A stretch of DNA of 64,000 nt, from NCBI GenBank assembly GCA_028023455.1, contig JAQFVV010000448.1, positions 312,001-376,000 of the forward strand, given 5' to 3'. The stretch comes from Epiperipatus broadwayi (lineage: Eukaryota > Onychophora > Udeonychophora > Euonychophora > Peripatidae). Below the pieces are notes generated by a model, which did no database searches, was not told the origin of the DNA, and saw nothing but the letters and a program-made list of their open reading frames with translations. How positions within the stretch are numbered: the first letter of the stretch is position 1; every line of letters begins with the position of its first letter. This document shows, piece after piece, positions 12,216 to 23,580 of the stretch. Made by a program: the position numbers and the translations under genes.

Positions 12216-13135
12216 ATAATAAATTTTTTAAAAAAAAATGATTGATCAGAATTGTGGCCAAAACTACAGACAATTATATTTCACCAAAGAAAACATACGT
12301 ACAATATGGACGTAACAAAGTAAATTAATTCATTAAAAACAAAGTACTGTATGTGGAAAGATTAGAAAATAATTATATGCTAATAGGGGTTAGAAATGAT
12401 TTATGAAGCCTAGATAAAAAGCACTAATAAAAATTGGTTTACATTAAATATATAAAAAATCCTATAATAACTTCCAATATTTAGAATCATGATCATCAAT
12501 ATTTATAGAAAAGCACAATTTTCATTGGATTAAACTAAAGAAAATCTGAAAACTTTTTCCATTTTCCAAATCATGTGATAGAAGAAACAAGATACAGTAT
12601 TCAATAAAATATCTTACTTAAAAAAATGTTTGTGATAAAAAAAGTTATTAGTTTGGAATGAGAAGATTCCTTTCAATTTTAAATGGGTAAAGATATTTAG
12701 GCATTTTAATTCTGAATTCGTTCCATATAACAATTTTTTTAAAAAATGGAATTTATTCTTTGCATACATGGTATAAAATTTGCTATTGAAAGAATTTTTT
12801 TACTTAGTATATAAATTAAGGACAGCAGAAAAACTCCAACTAAATATTGATGTAAAAAACGCAGAAAAATATTTGTAATATATTAAAATTATAAATGGTG
12901 ATTATTTATTGTTTTATAATTTGTAACTTACAATTTAATTAAAATTTCCTGAGTCCGGACTCCAATATCTAAAATTCATTTTTTTAAATTATTAAATATA
13001 AAACTATGGCAGAATTGCAACAACTCTAGACTTAAGCATAGGAAAATTCAGTTCTAAAAAAACAAAGCTTCAACCATGATAGAAAACAAATAGGCTTACC
13101 TATATTATTTTTGTCCAGCAATAAAACTTCTATGG
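12216..13135. other. AT-rich intergenic sequence, nothing recognised
   Basis: No open frame, repeat or protein similarity was recognised. Confidence 0.45.
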
Positions 13136-13139
13136 TCTG

Positions 13140-15900
13140 GTCACTTTAATATATCATTATTTATTTCATCATTGTCAACCATTATCAATCCACTATAGGA
13201 TGAAGGTCTCTCCAAGTTCAATCCATCTTCTCCGGTCTCTAGCCTCTCCTCTCCACATTACTCCTGCACACTTTCTTATTTCATCCATTTCACATGAGGT
13301 CTCTTTCTGGGTCTTTTACAATCTCTTGGAATCCAGTTTAAGATTTTAATTGCCCCTCTATTATCATTTCTTCTAGAAATATGTCCAGCCCAACTCCACT
13401 TGTCTTTTAATTTTTTCAACAATATCAGTAACACCTGATCTCTTACTGATATATTATGTTTTCAGTCTCTTCTTGTTGCTCCTAACATGCACCTCTCTAT
13501 GCTTCTTTGAGTGGTTTGAAGTCTCTGAATTGCTCTTCTATTAAGTGTCCAATCTCAGATCAATAATTAAGAATGGGTAAAACACATTTATTAAAAACCT
13601 TCCTTTTCAAACACATAGGCATATTTTCTTTTAGTATTAAGTTATTTCTACCAAAAGCACTCAAAACAAGTTTAATTCTATGATTATTTTCATCCATTAT
13701 GTTTCAATCTGTAGTAATAATCTGACCAAGATATTTGTAGGTGTTAACTTCTAACTTATCATAATCAATCTTTATTTTTATCTTTTGAAAAAAATCCATT
13801 GAGTATCACTTTAGTCTTTTTAATGTTTACCTTTAATCCTACCTTCATCTGATAACTCCTGCAACATTTCCTGAAACTCTAAAGCATTATTTGCAAAAAC
13901 AACCTCATCATCTGCAAAATCTAAATGACTTAAATAATCTCGATTTACTTTTACTCATTTAGCTTCCCATTTTAATCCATAAAATACTTCTAGCAGCACT
14001 GCTGTAAAAAGTTTTGGAGATATGGAGTCACCCTGTCTTACATCCCCTCAATGTTAACCTTCCTAGTATCATTAGGTAAACTAATTGTTGTTGTTGCATT
14101 TTTCTATTCTTCAGTATATGACAATATCCTGGGTCTATACCTTGATGATCCAATGCTTTAATAACTGAAGAAATGTTTATAGAATCAAATGCCTTTTCAT
14201 AATCTAAAAGTCTAAAGCATAATGGCAACTAATATTCATTGGTCTTTTCTATATCTTCTCTCAATACTTGGATATGATCTATTATACTAAAACACTTTTA
14301 AATCAGCTTGTTCTCTTGGTTGGTTGAAATCCAATGTTCTCGGTAGACGAGTTGTAATTATCTTGGTAAAATTTTTGTATAAAACTGATAAAAGGCTGAT
14401 AGGTTTGTAATTTCTAATATCTTTTTTATCACCCTTTTTAAATATTAATACTGCATTCTTCCAATTATCTGGTATATCTTTGTCATTTAGATCTTTGGTA
14501 TATAACTGCCAAATTTTTTTCTCTGTCTTCACCTGCTTCTTTTAATATATCAATTATAATTCCACCATTACCTGGAGTTTTTTCTCTCTTCATAAATTTA
14601 AACGCATGTCTCACTTCTTCATTTAAAATTCTGGTAGTCTTGCATTGGTGGTCGAGAGGTCAGCGTAGCAGGCAGTTGCCCGGGTTGCGGGTTCGCGTCC
14701 CGGCCTATGCTATGACACTTAAAAAAAAAAAAATTCTGGGCAATTCAGAAGATATAATAGGTGTAAGTAGTACTTGTTCTTTATTACTATATAATTCTTG
14801 ATAGAATTCTTTTACCCATTTCATGATGTCATTTCTCTTTTTAGTACTAGTTCCATCTTTTTTCTTATTGCAGATAATTTCCTACAAATATCAAAATGTT
14901 GTTTTACACTATCGAGACTTTTATTCTTTTCTACAGCGTTCCTTGCTAGTTCACAATTATACTTTTTTTATATTATTATCAACACTTTTTTACTTACAAA
15001 ATTCTAATATTCAATCTTTTTAATGCATCATTTTTATATATCTTCTTATTCTTTCTTTTCTTCATAAATTCTCTAGTCTCAGTAAAAAATTTATTGGTAA
15101 ATTGCTGCTTTTTTCTACTAGCTATCTTTGTTGCAGTTTTTAAGAGTGTATCAGTTATTTTCTTATTAATTTCATTCAAATCAGAATCGTGTTCAAAATC
15201 TTACTTGAAACCGATTTTCAAGTTCTAATTTAAATTCATTAGAATGTTTCTGAAGATTAGAAATATCAACTGTAAATATTGTTTTTCTTAATAATTTTGG
15301 TCTCTCTAGTTTTGTATTAACATGTATCTTATATCTTGCTAATTGACGACCACTTCCTGTGTTGAATTTATTAAGAACATTGCAATCTTGAAATATGTAT
15401 TTTCTATTAGTCAAAAATATAATCAAATTCTGCTGTACCTTCATTTGGATGATTCCACACCCATTTCCTTTTAATATTTTTCTCAAAAAGAGATTTCATC
15501 TATCTCCTCTCCCATTTCTATTACCATAACCAAATTTACCTACAACACTTTCATTTGTTTAACAATTCTAGCATTAAAATCTTCTATGATAATTCTAAAA
15601 TGTTTAATCTGATCAAAAGCCTTTTGTACATCCATATAAAAATCTTCTACTACTTCATCACTATGAGAATTTGTTGGGGCATAAATCTTAATTATCTGCA
15701 TTTGATATCTGCTATTTAAGTTGAATAACTAGTCTTGCCACTCTGTCCGATACATCATCAATCTCCACAATATTGTTCTTCCACTTTTTATTTGTAATGA
15801 ATCCTACTCCACTTGTACTTCCAATATTCTGTGCCTTTATAGTAGAGTACATGTCCACTTTTTAAATCAATTATTTCTTCACCTTAGTCCTATAATTTCC
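13140..15900 (-). mobile_element. RTE-type non-LTR retrotransposon, decayed, copy A
   Basis: Read on the minus strand, remnants occur in the order expected of an RTE LINE. First is an AP-endonuclease part (about 15890-15480) with phrases such as GHVLYYKGTEY. Next is a linker with KKITDTLLKTATKIA (about 15170). The reverse transcriptase follows, with NYKPISLLSVLYK (about 14390), LDFNQPREQA (about 14310), LDYEKAFDSI (about 14190) and the catalytic LDFADD box (about 13910). The C terminus is WAGHISRRNDNR and PRDCKRP (about 13400-13300). Many stops and frameshifts are present. A short SINE interrupts it at 14635-14729. The 5' end is not defined, and the open frame at 15890-16114 on the same strand may or may not belong to it. 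Confidence 0.88.
14635..14729 (+). repeat. short tRNA-like SINE inserted in the RTE LINE
   Basis: The GC-rich insert has an A box (GTGGTCGAGAGG, about 14648) and a B box (GGGTTCGCGTCCC, about 14689-14701) and ends in CTTAAAAAAAA. The LINE sequence AAAATTCTGG is duplicated on both sides (14625-14634 and 14730-14739), giving a clear target duplication. The A box resembles type II tRNAs (Leu/Ser), but there is no complete cloverleaf, so I call a SINE rather than a tRNA gene. Confidence 0.82.
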
Positions 15901-17110
15901 CATTTAATATAAGACAGTTCTTCCAATTCTTGCAATCTTCTTTCACATGAAAGTGATCTGTAGTTTTAAGTATATAAATAAAGTCATCAAATGGCAGCAT
16001 GAGTCCACAATCAGGAATTGTTAGCACCCTCTGCCTTTGGACACCAACCACTGCCTTGGATGGTGACTTTACAACCTCCTGGGAATAAGGGTATGCTGTA
16101 TTTTTGTCTGTCATGATTGTATATATCTATTAGAAAAAATTTTTCATTCACACACATATTCATTCTGCCTTATCAGGCAACTGAAAAGAAAGACCATAGT
16201 GTTTCTTGATCTTAAACTCAGAGGTAAAAAGTCAAAAAATTCACCACGCTGGGTAATACATGTTTGTAGCAGCCCATCCATGCTCGTATACTATATGTAA
16301 TCATATATTAATAACAGCTGCGATGACAAGAATGTATAGAATGGACATTGGGAATTTGACCTGCTTGGTTCCTCTAAGGCCTCCAAGAGGCATCAAAGGG
16401 TCTCCTATCAGTTAACAACAAACTCTGTTCTGCAGCCTTTAATATGTACAGTGCATTATATACACACAAATATTTTGCAAATAGTAAACTGTGGAATATT
16501 TTATAATATATGAGTTTTGCTTATAGTTAATGGTTAAGTTATATTTTATATGTACTATATTTTTAATATTTATTACAGTCATGGCTAATGAAAACTTTAT
16601 GGGAGTACTTCACATATAAAATAAAAATAATAATCCATTTTTTCCTAATCAGTAACCAATTTATTATTTGAATATAAAATCCATTTTCTATTTTTGTCTT
16701 GACAAAGTTTTCAGCAACCTTTTCATTAAAATTTGCAAAAGAATGTTTTTTCAATAAAAATTAGACAAATATAAAGCACATTTATACATTTAAATTAATG
16801 GGCTATTTTTAAAATAGAAGACTGTTTCTTGGATATTGATTTAATTTATTTAAATTATAGATAGTGTAGTTATTTACTTTTGGTTCATGTATTCATTAAT
16901 ATGATTTCACCTTTTAAATAGAGAAACATCTTTCTGGTTCTGTTGTGGTCATTAGAATTGTTATTCAAATTTTTATGTTAAATTGTTTCATAGAAAAAAT
17001 TTGCTAAATTTTATTCATTTAATAATGAAAGTAATCCTTTAAAATTATTTTCTAGAGTAAAAATTTTGTAATTTTGTTTTAATTTTTCTTGAATAAGAAG
17101 TGAATAAACT
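15901..17110. other. intergenic sequence, one possible LINE 5' fragment
   Basis: A 74-codon open frame on the minus strand (15890-16114) has no clear domain and may be a 5' relic of the adjacent LINE. The remainder shows nothing recognisable. Confidence 0.4.
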
Positions 17111-17120
17111 TGATGTATTA

Positions 17121-18175
17121 CTTTTTTTTTTTATTAAGAGAAATGTATTATAAGATACAAACCAATATACAAATTCATTATTACATGCCAATACAATATA
17201 ACATAAATTGATTTATCTTGTTACATTACATTATCAGATGTGAATAACAGTTTTAACATGTCTATTTCTATGTATGTAGTTGCTTCCCCAGCGGTTTAAT
17301 TCTGTGGACTTAGCAATCATCTTCTTCATTTGAAGTTTTTCCAAGTGGCATTTACTAAATAATCTGGAGCTATTAAATTGTCTCTTTGTTATATTTTTTC
17401 TACAATTTTCCTTAGTTCCCTTCCCTGTGGATCTACCAATTTGCCGATAGTAATTTTACATTGTATGTACATAACGCGAAATACATGAAAATTGTAAGCC
17501 TTATTTCTGCATAAACGCTTTGTTTGATGCATCATTTAATGGGTATAAATTGCCCAAATGGATTGTTTATCCATTTTGTAATGAGTGTTCTATGATAGTT
17601 TAGATTATTGCATCTTATAAATATATGATCAATGGATTCCTCTTCCCTGCTGCACATCTGGCATATAGGGTTTATTTTCTTTGTTTCTTCGGTGTGCCAG
17701 GAAGTATTACTTTTAAAACATAAATTGGTAGAACTTTCAAAATTTCCCTGATAATAATAGTTTAATAACTATTAAATGATTGAGAAATAAAAATCTTTTT
17801 TTTTTTTGTTTCCATGCAGATATTGTCATAACTTCTCTACTTTTTATAATTTTAATATTTAAGTACAATATATACACTTAAACTAGACATAATTAAAGGA
17901 GATGTGAAAGCAGATTTTCAAGCTCTTCTTAGTCATTACAAACATTTGAAATTGCTTTATAAAATTCATTTAAGGCTCTTTGAATCTTATAACCATGAAG
18001 TTTCTAGATTGCATTTGATGATATACTACTCAATATAAGCCATGATTTTATAAAGCAGTTCTAGCTAAAATATAGATATTTCATTTTTTCACTAAATCTA
18101 AGAATCCTGATGACACATGGATAGTTTTATGGATGGTTCTTAAAATCAGCAATTCCTCAAAACATTTAATAAGTT
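17121..18175 (-). mobile_element. LINE 3' end, 5'-truncated, with poly(A)
   Basis: On the minus strand, a decayed C-terminal reverse transcriptase tail carries a zinc-binding style motif CQMCSREEESIDHIFIRC (about 17670-17610), that is CX2C followed by HX4C. Upstream is a degenerate region resembling the post-RT domain (KIQRALNEFYKAIS, about 17960). The element ends at a T run on the + strand (17123-17132), which would be its poly(A) tail. It is a different family from the RTE copies. The clade (CR1/L2/Jockey-like) is not resolved. Confidence 0.6.
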
Positions 18176-18249
18176 GATTCTTATATTCAAAAATTGTATT
18201 ATCTATTTTTAAATTTTAATTCTAATGAATGTTTGATGATCTTGAAATG

Positions 18250-19710
18250 TGTGAATTCTCATACTTATCTAATATTGTCAATCTCTATACAGATTTTGGA
18301 AAAAAATGTTGCTATTCTTGAAAAATTTGCAAAAAGAAATAAAAAACCATTGACAATAATGCAGATATTATTTCAACCTCTGCATGCAAGAACAGGGGGA
18401 AAAAGCTAGAGTTTGCAACAAGAATCCGATCATTGGCATTAAAGTGCAAATTTCAAAGATTTCCTGAATGAAGCACTTAGTGACCGTTTTATTTATGGCA
18501 TAAACTATCACAATTTAAGACCTAAAATGCTGATGATGCCAGATTTAGATTTTGAAACAGCTGTGGCCCAAGCAGTACTAGCAGAATCAATAGCTAGTCA
18601 GGCAAACCCATTAAAAAAAATTACTAAGTATGATGTGCAAAAAAATCGAGTATAACACAGGGTTGGTCAGACACTCAGTCAGTTCAGATATTCAGCATCA
18701 AATTCTAATGTGTTGCTTGCTATAGATGCAATGAACAAATGCACATACATGCAGAATGCCCGCACCACTATATGACATGTATGTTTTGCAAGCAGATAGG
18801 ACATATAAAGGTTGCATGTCTGAAATTAAAAAGATACAGCTGATATGAAAATGAAAAAACTCGTTCCAAAAAACAGCAAAGGCAATTATAAGAAAATTAA
18901 ACAAGTTGGCCTGTATAAATCACATTAAAGATTATCAGTCTGGATTTAAACATAGTATTATAATTAATGATATGCCAGTTACAATGGAACTGGACACGGA
19001 ATCTGCAGTGTCCATTGTTTCAAGAAAGACTTGGGCTATCATTAATAAAAATAAAAAATATAAGGTGCGTCCTAGCAGCAAGTCTATCACAGACTATCAG
19101 GTCAATAAAATAAAACTGTTGGGCCAAATAATGGTTAAAATTATACTCCCTAATAAGACTATATAGCTATCACTGGTAGTGTTATCAGGTAATCATAGTA
19201 ATTTATTAGGTCGTGACTGGTTCAGTCATTTAGGCTTTGCTGTGACAAAGGTGAACCGGTCACAACATTAAGCAAAGTGAATCAAAGCATGCCAGCAAAG
19301 GACAAAATAGCTCAGTAGCCTAAACTTAACCTGTCTGCCCTGAAACCTGACCCAAACTGTGGTAAAAAAGGAAAAGACAATATAAAAATACAAATAGGCA
19401 CTCAGGTGCTTTGTAGAAGGTACTATGTATACCAGCAGTGGTTACACAATTGAAAGGATTCTACACTGTAGTAGTTCAAACAGCAGACGGGTATCAACAT
19501 CATCGCCATTTAAACCGAGACTGAATCACACGAGTGAAAATGATGACAGCCAAATCAAAGACAGCAACAACCCAGGCAAAAGACTATCAAACAAGGATGA
19601 TGAATAAGACAAGGACAGCAATAAATCAGAGAAACTAACAAAGTGGACAGCACGTCTAGCTCATCTTGATGACTACGTTCTCCAGGACTAAATTTAGACA
19701 GGGGGAGAGA
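18250..19710 (+). pseudogene. Ty3/gypsy gag-protease relic with integrase tail
   Basis: Pieces in several frames follow the gypsy order. A gag block reads LSDRFIYGINYHNLRPKM and DLDFETAVAQAV (about 18475-18590). Two CCHC zinc knuckles, CYRCNEQMHIHAEC and CMFCKQIGHIKVAC (about 18715-18830), have exact CX2CX4HX4C spacing. An aspartic protease follows with MELDTESAVSIVS and LLGRDWF (about 18980-19225); the catalytic DTG is DTE here. A jump then leads to the integrase C terminus (TVVVQTADGY, about 19465) and a purine tract before the LTR. Reverse transcriptase, RNase H and the integrase core are missing, so the element is internally deleted. Confidence 0.85.
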
Positions 19711-20363
19711 TGTCATATTTGACCTTACCTTCAAAGTGGACTAGCTCAGATTCCTACCTTATTTAATTAGATTGAGCTCTCATTGCCACTAACCAATTTG
19801 TAAACATGTGGATAACCAATGTATAAACATAGCCAAAGGGTAAAACCTAAGTATGGCCAATGTGTGAACATATGTATAAAATCCTACCATGCTGCTAGTA
19901 AGGTAGGGGATTTGGTAATAAATAGTCAGCCTTTTTTGGAGGCAAATCAGAGAGAAAGAGATAATGTCTGTCTAACCTGAATGTGCTCTCAATTGAAACC
20001 ACTTTCAACTGCAAAGATGTTTCTACTAGTCATTATCAATACGTCTACGCAGTGAGGCATGTCCATGATAGGACTGGAAGCTGCTACAACTACAGCAGAC
20101 TCTAGGAAAGCTGTCCAGTACAGCCGGAAGAGTCTTCAGAACTCACGAGGCAAGCTAATATATACAGCTGGAAGTGAGTTGTCATTCGGGCATGGCCAGC
20201 TCATTATTGACAGAGTTATCTGTAAAATTATATTTACTAATGGTATAACATGTATGTATATTTGTTGTAATAAATTATATATATATTAACTTTGTGAGTG
20301 TTCATATTTTTTGATATTACTGTTGGTTTGGGTCTGAAATCTGCAATTCAGCTAAACACAACA
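19711..20363 (+). repeat. 3' LTR of the gypsy relic
   Basis: It starts TGTCATATTTGACC directly after the purine tract GACAGGGGGAGAGA, the expected polypurine primer, and ends near AACACAACA, so the terminal bases are TG and CA. The length is about 650 bp. A TATA-like GTATAAAATCC (about 19874) and AATAAA (about 19918) lie inside. A matching 5' LTR was not found upstream, so the right boundary is inferred from the CA end. Confidence 0.6.
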
Positions 20364-21010
20364 TTTAGCTCTATATATCCGAGTTAATTTATTCAAATCA
20401 ATTTTCAATACTTTATTTTGTTAAATAAACATTTAGACAAATCATCCGCAGCTGCATTTTCTGAAATGACAAATCATCAAAATCATATTTCTAAATTCAT
20501 AATGAAAAACAAAGAGTTTGTTTAAGGTCAGAAATATCTATATCTTATCGTCAGCTGCCACTGTTACATACAATATTTCATAGATAATCATAATTTTCTA
20601 ATATGCATTGTAATTACTCATTATGGATAGTTTTTATGACTCTAGATATATCAAATATTAGTTTTTACAAAAAAGAATAATAAGTTGCAATAAAATTTAA
20701 TGCCTTATTTTCAGAAGGATTACTTTTATTATGTCCATGATGAATAATTCAAAATCTGCCTCAAAATTTTATATAATTAAGTAATTTCTATAATATTTCT
20801 TAGTTTTACCTCATTTACTAATTATTTCAATTTTGATTTTCTATAAATCTCACTACTTGGTTTGGAAATATATAAACTTGTCCTAATAATGAAAATGAAA
20901 TAATATTTCCATTTTGAAAAAAAGAAATTTTTCTTTTATGTTTATATTTGTAAAATTACAATATACAATATCACTGCCAAAATTGTTATAATGTTTATTT
21001 TATTAATCAA
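20364..21010. other. AT-rich intergenic sequence, nothing recognised
   Basis: No repeat or coding signal was recognised. Confidence 0.45.
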
Positions 21011-21013
21011 TTA

Positions 21014-21096
21014 CACAGCTTCAATTGACCAGCAATCTTCTTCACAGTTTCAAATAAGAATCTCAGAAGAAGATCGCTGGTCAATTGAAACTGCAA
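21014..21096. repeat. pre-miRNA-sized perfect-type hairpin
   Basis: Arms of about 28 nt (CTTCAATTGACCAGC on the left, GCTGGTCAATTGAAA on the right) pair with only two mismatches and enclose a loop of about 20 nt. The size and shape are those of a microRNA precursor or a tiny fold-back element. Nothing in the sequence shows expression. Confidence 0.7.
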
Positions 21097-21920
21097 GGTT
21101 AATTAATTTTAATAACATAAGCATTATAACAGTAATAAGAAAGATAGATTTTTTAAAATTTTGTATAGTTTTATCAATGCATATACAAGGATAAAAGTTG
21201 ATAATACTTCCTAAAGAAACAAAATAAAGCATTTCTGATTTCGGAATCACAAAACCATTTAACTTTTTTTTGTACCATTCACTGTTAAAAAGTCTGATGT
21301 AATTTTTTAAAAATACTATTTTCATTTCTGACTAATATCTGAAATATAACAAATTTTATTTTTTCATGTCAAGTTAAATGAGAAAGCATGATTCCTTTTA
21401 TATATTTAACAATGTCATTCTTTATAAATCAGCCTTATATCTGTAATAAATAAATATTATTATAAGATATTGAGATTTACTAAAAATCTTTTGACCTCAC
21501 CATGAATACATATCAATAAAGTTTTGCATCTCGCAAAAATAATGCATGCAAACATATAATTTATCTGTAACAATGTTGCACAATGAGCCAAGTTATGAGC
21601 AGTAACAAATGTAAACAAAATGAGCAAAATCTAGTCACAACTAGAGAGCTTCTAATTCCGAAAATGCGTTAGATTGCAGTGAATTTGTTTAGGAGTTTTA
21701 AAACATTAATCAACTATTCTGAGTATCAAATTACTGTGTAACACTATTACAAATACTGCATACATGGCAAAGATGATCGACAAGCAGAAATAAAATACTA
21801 CACTAACACAGATTTAAACTAACAAAACAGGTATTCACATAAACATATGCAAGATAAGGTTTAAATTTGTAAAGTTAGCAAAATATGTCTAGTGCACTTT
21901 CGACTAATTAATTATACTAA
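21097..21920. other. AT-rich intergenic sequence, nothing recognised
   Basis: No open frame of note or repeat was seen. Confidence 0.45.
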
Positions 21921-21929
21921 TCATAGTCT

Positions 21930-23580
21930 GGCATTGAGGGTGGAAAGAAAACTGTGGGGCTTACTAAAAAGATGAGAATAAGTAATTAGCATATTTGAAT
22001 GGCAAATTAGTAAGTTGGACATTTTTTTGAAAGGGGGATACAAGTCTTTTTTGTTAATTGCATACATATCTGGCGGTATACCAGGCCTCTTTCCCCTTGT
22101 ATTTGGCATCATTGCATTCAGAGCAGACCATATTAGCAGACATACACTCAAAGGTATGGCCAGAGATGTATTCATGTTCATAAAAAATTGACCTGCATCA
22201 ATTTTGATTTTGGCAGTTATACAGGTACTGGTAATGCCCAATCAGGTGGACAGGTTAGCCCACAATTACCTATAATATACAGCATGGTAATTGTGATTTT
22301 TGATTTAGGGACAGAATAAGCTGATTAAGTGTGGGCTGGCTGCAAAGGCCTATTTGATGAATTATAGAGCAGATTTTAGTAATGTGATGGGTGGCTCCGG
22401 GGATGTAAGGTAATGATGTCTAGGGTTTATTGTTGGTTGGTAAGCATGGATGTTTGAGTTTGGAATAAAAATCTTTAACAGTTTGAATCAAAATTGTTTT
22501 TATATCTGATATTGCACAAATCCTATATGAAAATTGATGTTATTTTTCTTATCAAACTTGAATTTACACAAATGGTGGTTCCAATATAACAAAGCTTTTA
22601 GACTGATGAGTTTGTGAGATTTGATGCAATGAATTCTGGGTGTATGGTGCCACAAATGTGAAAGGGCTTAATAATCATTTTGTAGTTGATATGGGAAGTT
22701 TCACACTGGATGTACAAGTCGAAGAACTTGATGTCTTGAAGGCTATCTTTGTTTTCATGGGTCCATGTTAGTGAAGAAGCCTGTGAGAGCAATCTGTATG
22801 TCATCGATTTATGCGTCAGAGGCACAAATAACAATGTGGTCCACATAGCATATAAATAGCAAGGGGGGAGGTAAAATTGAAGTGTTTGGGTATGACATCT
22901 CAAATTTTTCGTGAACTAGACTTGAGATTATCCTCCTAACGGGGGCCAGCCATTGTCCATTTTTGTAAAAAAATGTTAGATGAAGTGGTAATGTCATTGT
23001 GAATCCAATGTAAACATTCCAAAATGAATTTGATCCAGTGCACATTATAGTCGGCTTTGTTGAGGGCCTCTTTGATAAAATGTGAGGGAAAGAACTATAC
23101 AGTTCGGTGATGTCCAGTGATGCTAAATGGTCTAATTCATTGAGTTGAATATTTTTAACTCAATGGACGCATTCAAATGAAGACTTCAGGGTAAATCTGC
23201 CAAAGCTGAATTAGTCTATAAGTCATTGGCCAATCATTTGTGAAGCCTTATCATAATAAGCACCACCCAAGTCGATTATTAAGCGAAAGAAAGGGGCATT
23301 CAACTTTGTATAACTTTATATTGGCAAATTCCAGCAAGATAACAATGCAAAAGATTGAATAAAGGTATAATAAAGATTACCGGTTACATGTACGTGGTCA
23401 TAGGGCTTACAAAACAATAATGTCGATGTGGCCTTCGAGAGTCCCTTGGTTCACTTTAGCACCTTTAATGGTGGAAATTTCACTGAGTACTCCATCTTTT
23501 TACACACCGAAACTTCGGCCTAACACTTCACACTTGCATGTCTTTAGGAACTTTCGCAATGCGAACGTATGGGCGTTTTA
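21930..23580 (-). mobile_element. Penelope-like retroelement relic
   Basis: On the minus strand the pieces read in order: FFRLIIDLGGAYYD (about 23290), VKNIQLNELDHLASLDITELYSS in part (about 23160-23110), FYKNGQWLAP (about 22970), and the catalytic box as CYVDHIVIC (about 22840), where the family has YVDD, so one catalytic Asp is lost. These are followed by a thumb-like part with KDSLQDIKFFDLYIQ (about 22720). About 0.5 kb downstream is CMSANMVCSECNDAKYKGK (about 22140), reminiscent of the Cys-bearing linker before the GIY-YIG endonuclease. Stops and shifts are numerous. The assignment to Penelope-like elements is from overall motif order and is less sure than the presence of a reverse transcriptase. 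Confidence 0.6.

Noticed and set aside
14641-14710. Functional tRNA gene
   Set aside because: The A and B boxes are present, but I could not form a full cloverleaf, and the target duplication plus A tail show a SINE.
14798-15023. Two + strand open frames
   Set aside because: They are antisense to the RTE LINE linker, whose minus-strand reading (KKITDTLLKTATKIA) is shared with the second LINE copy.
15890-16114. Host gene exon on the minus strand (74 codons, start MTDKNTAYPYSQEVV)
   Set aside because: It abuts the 5' end of the decayed RTE LINE on the same strand and has no convincing splice sites or recognised domain.
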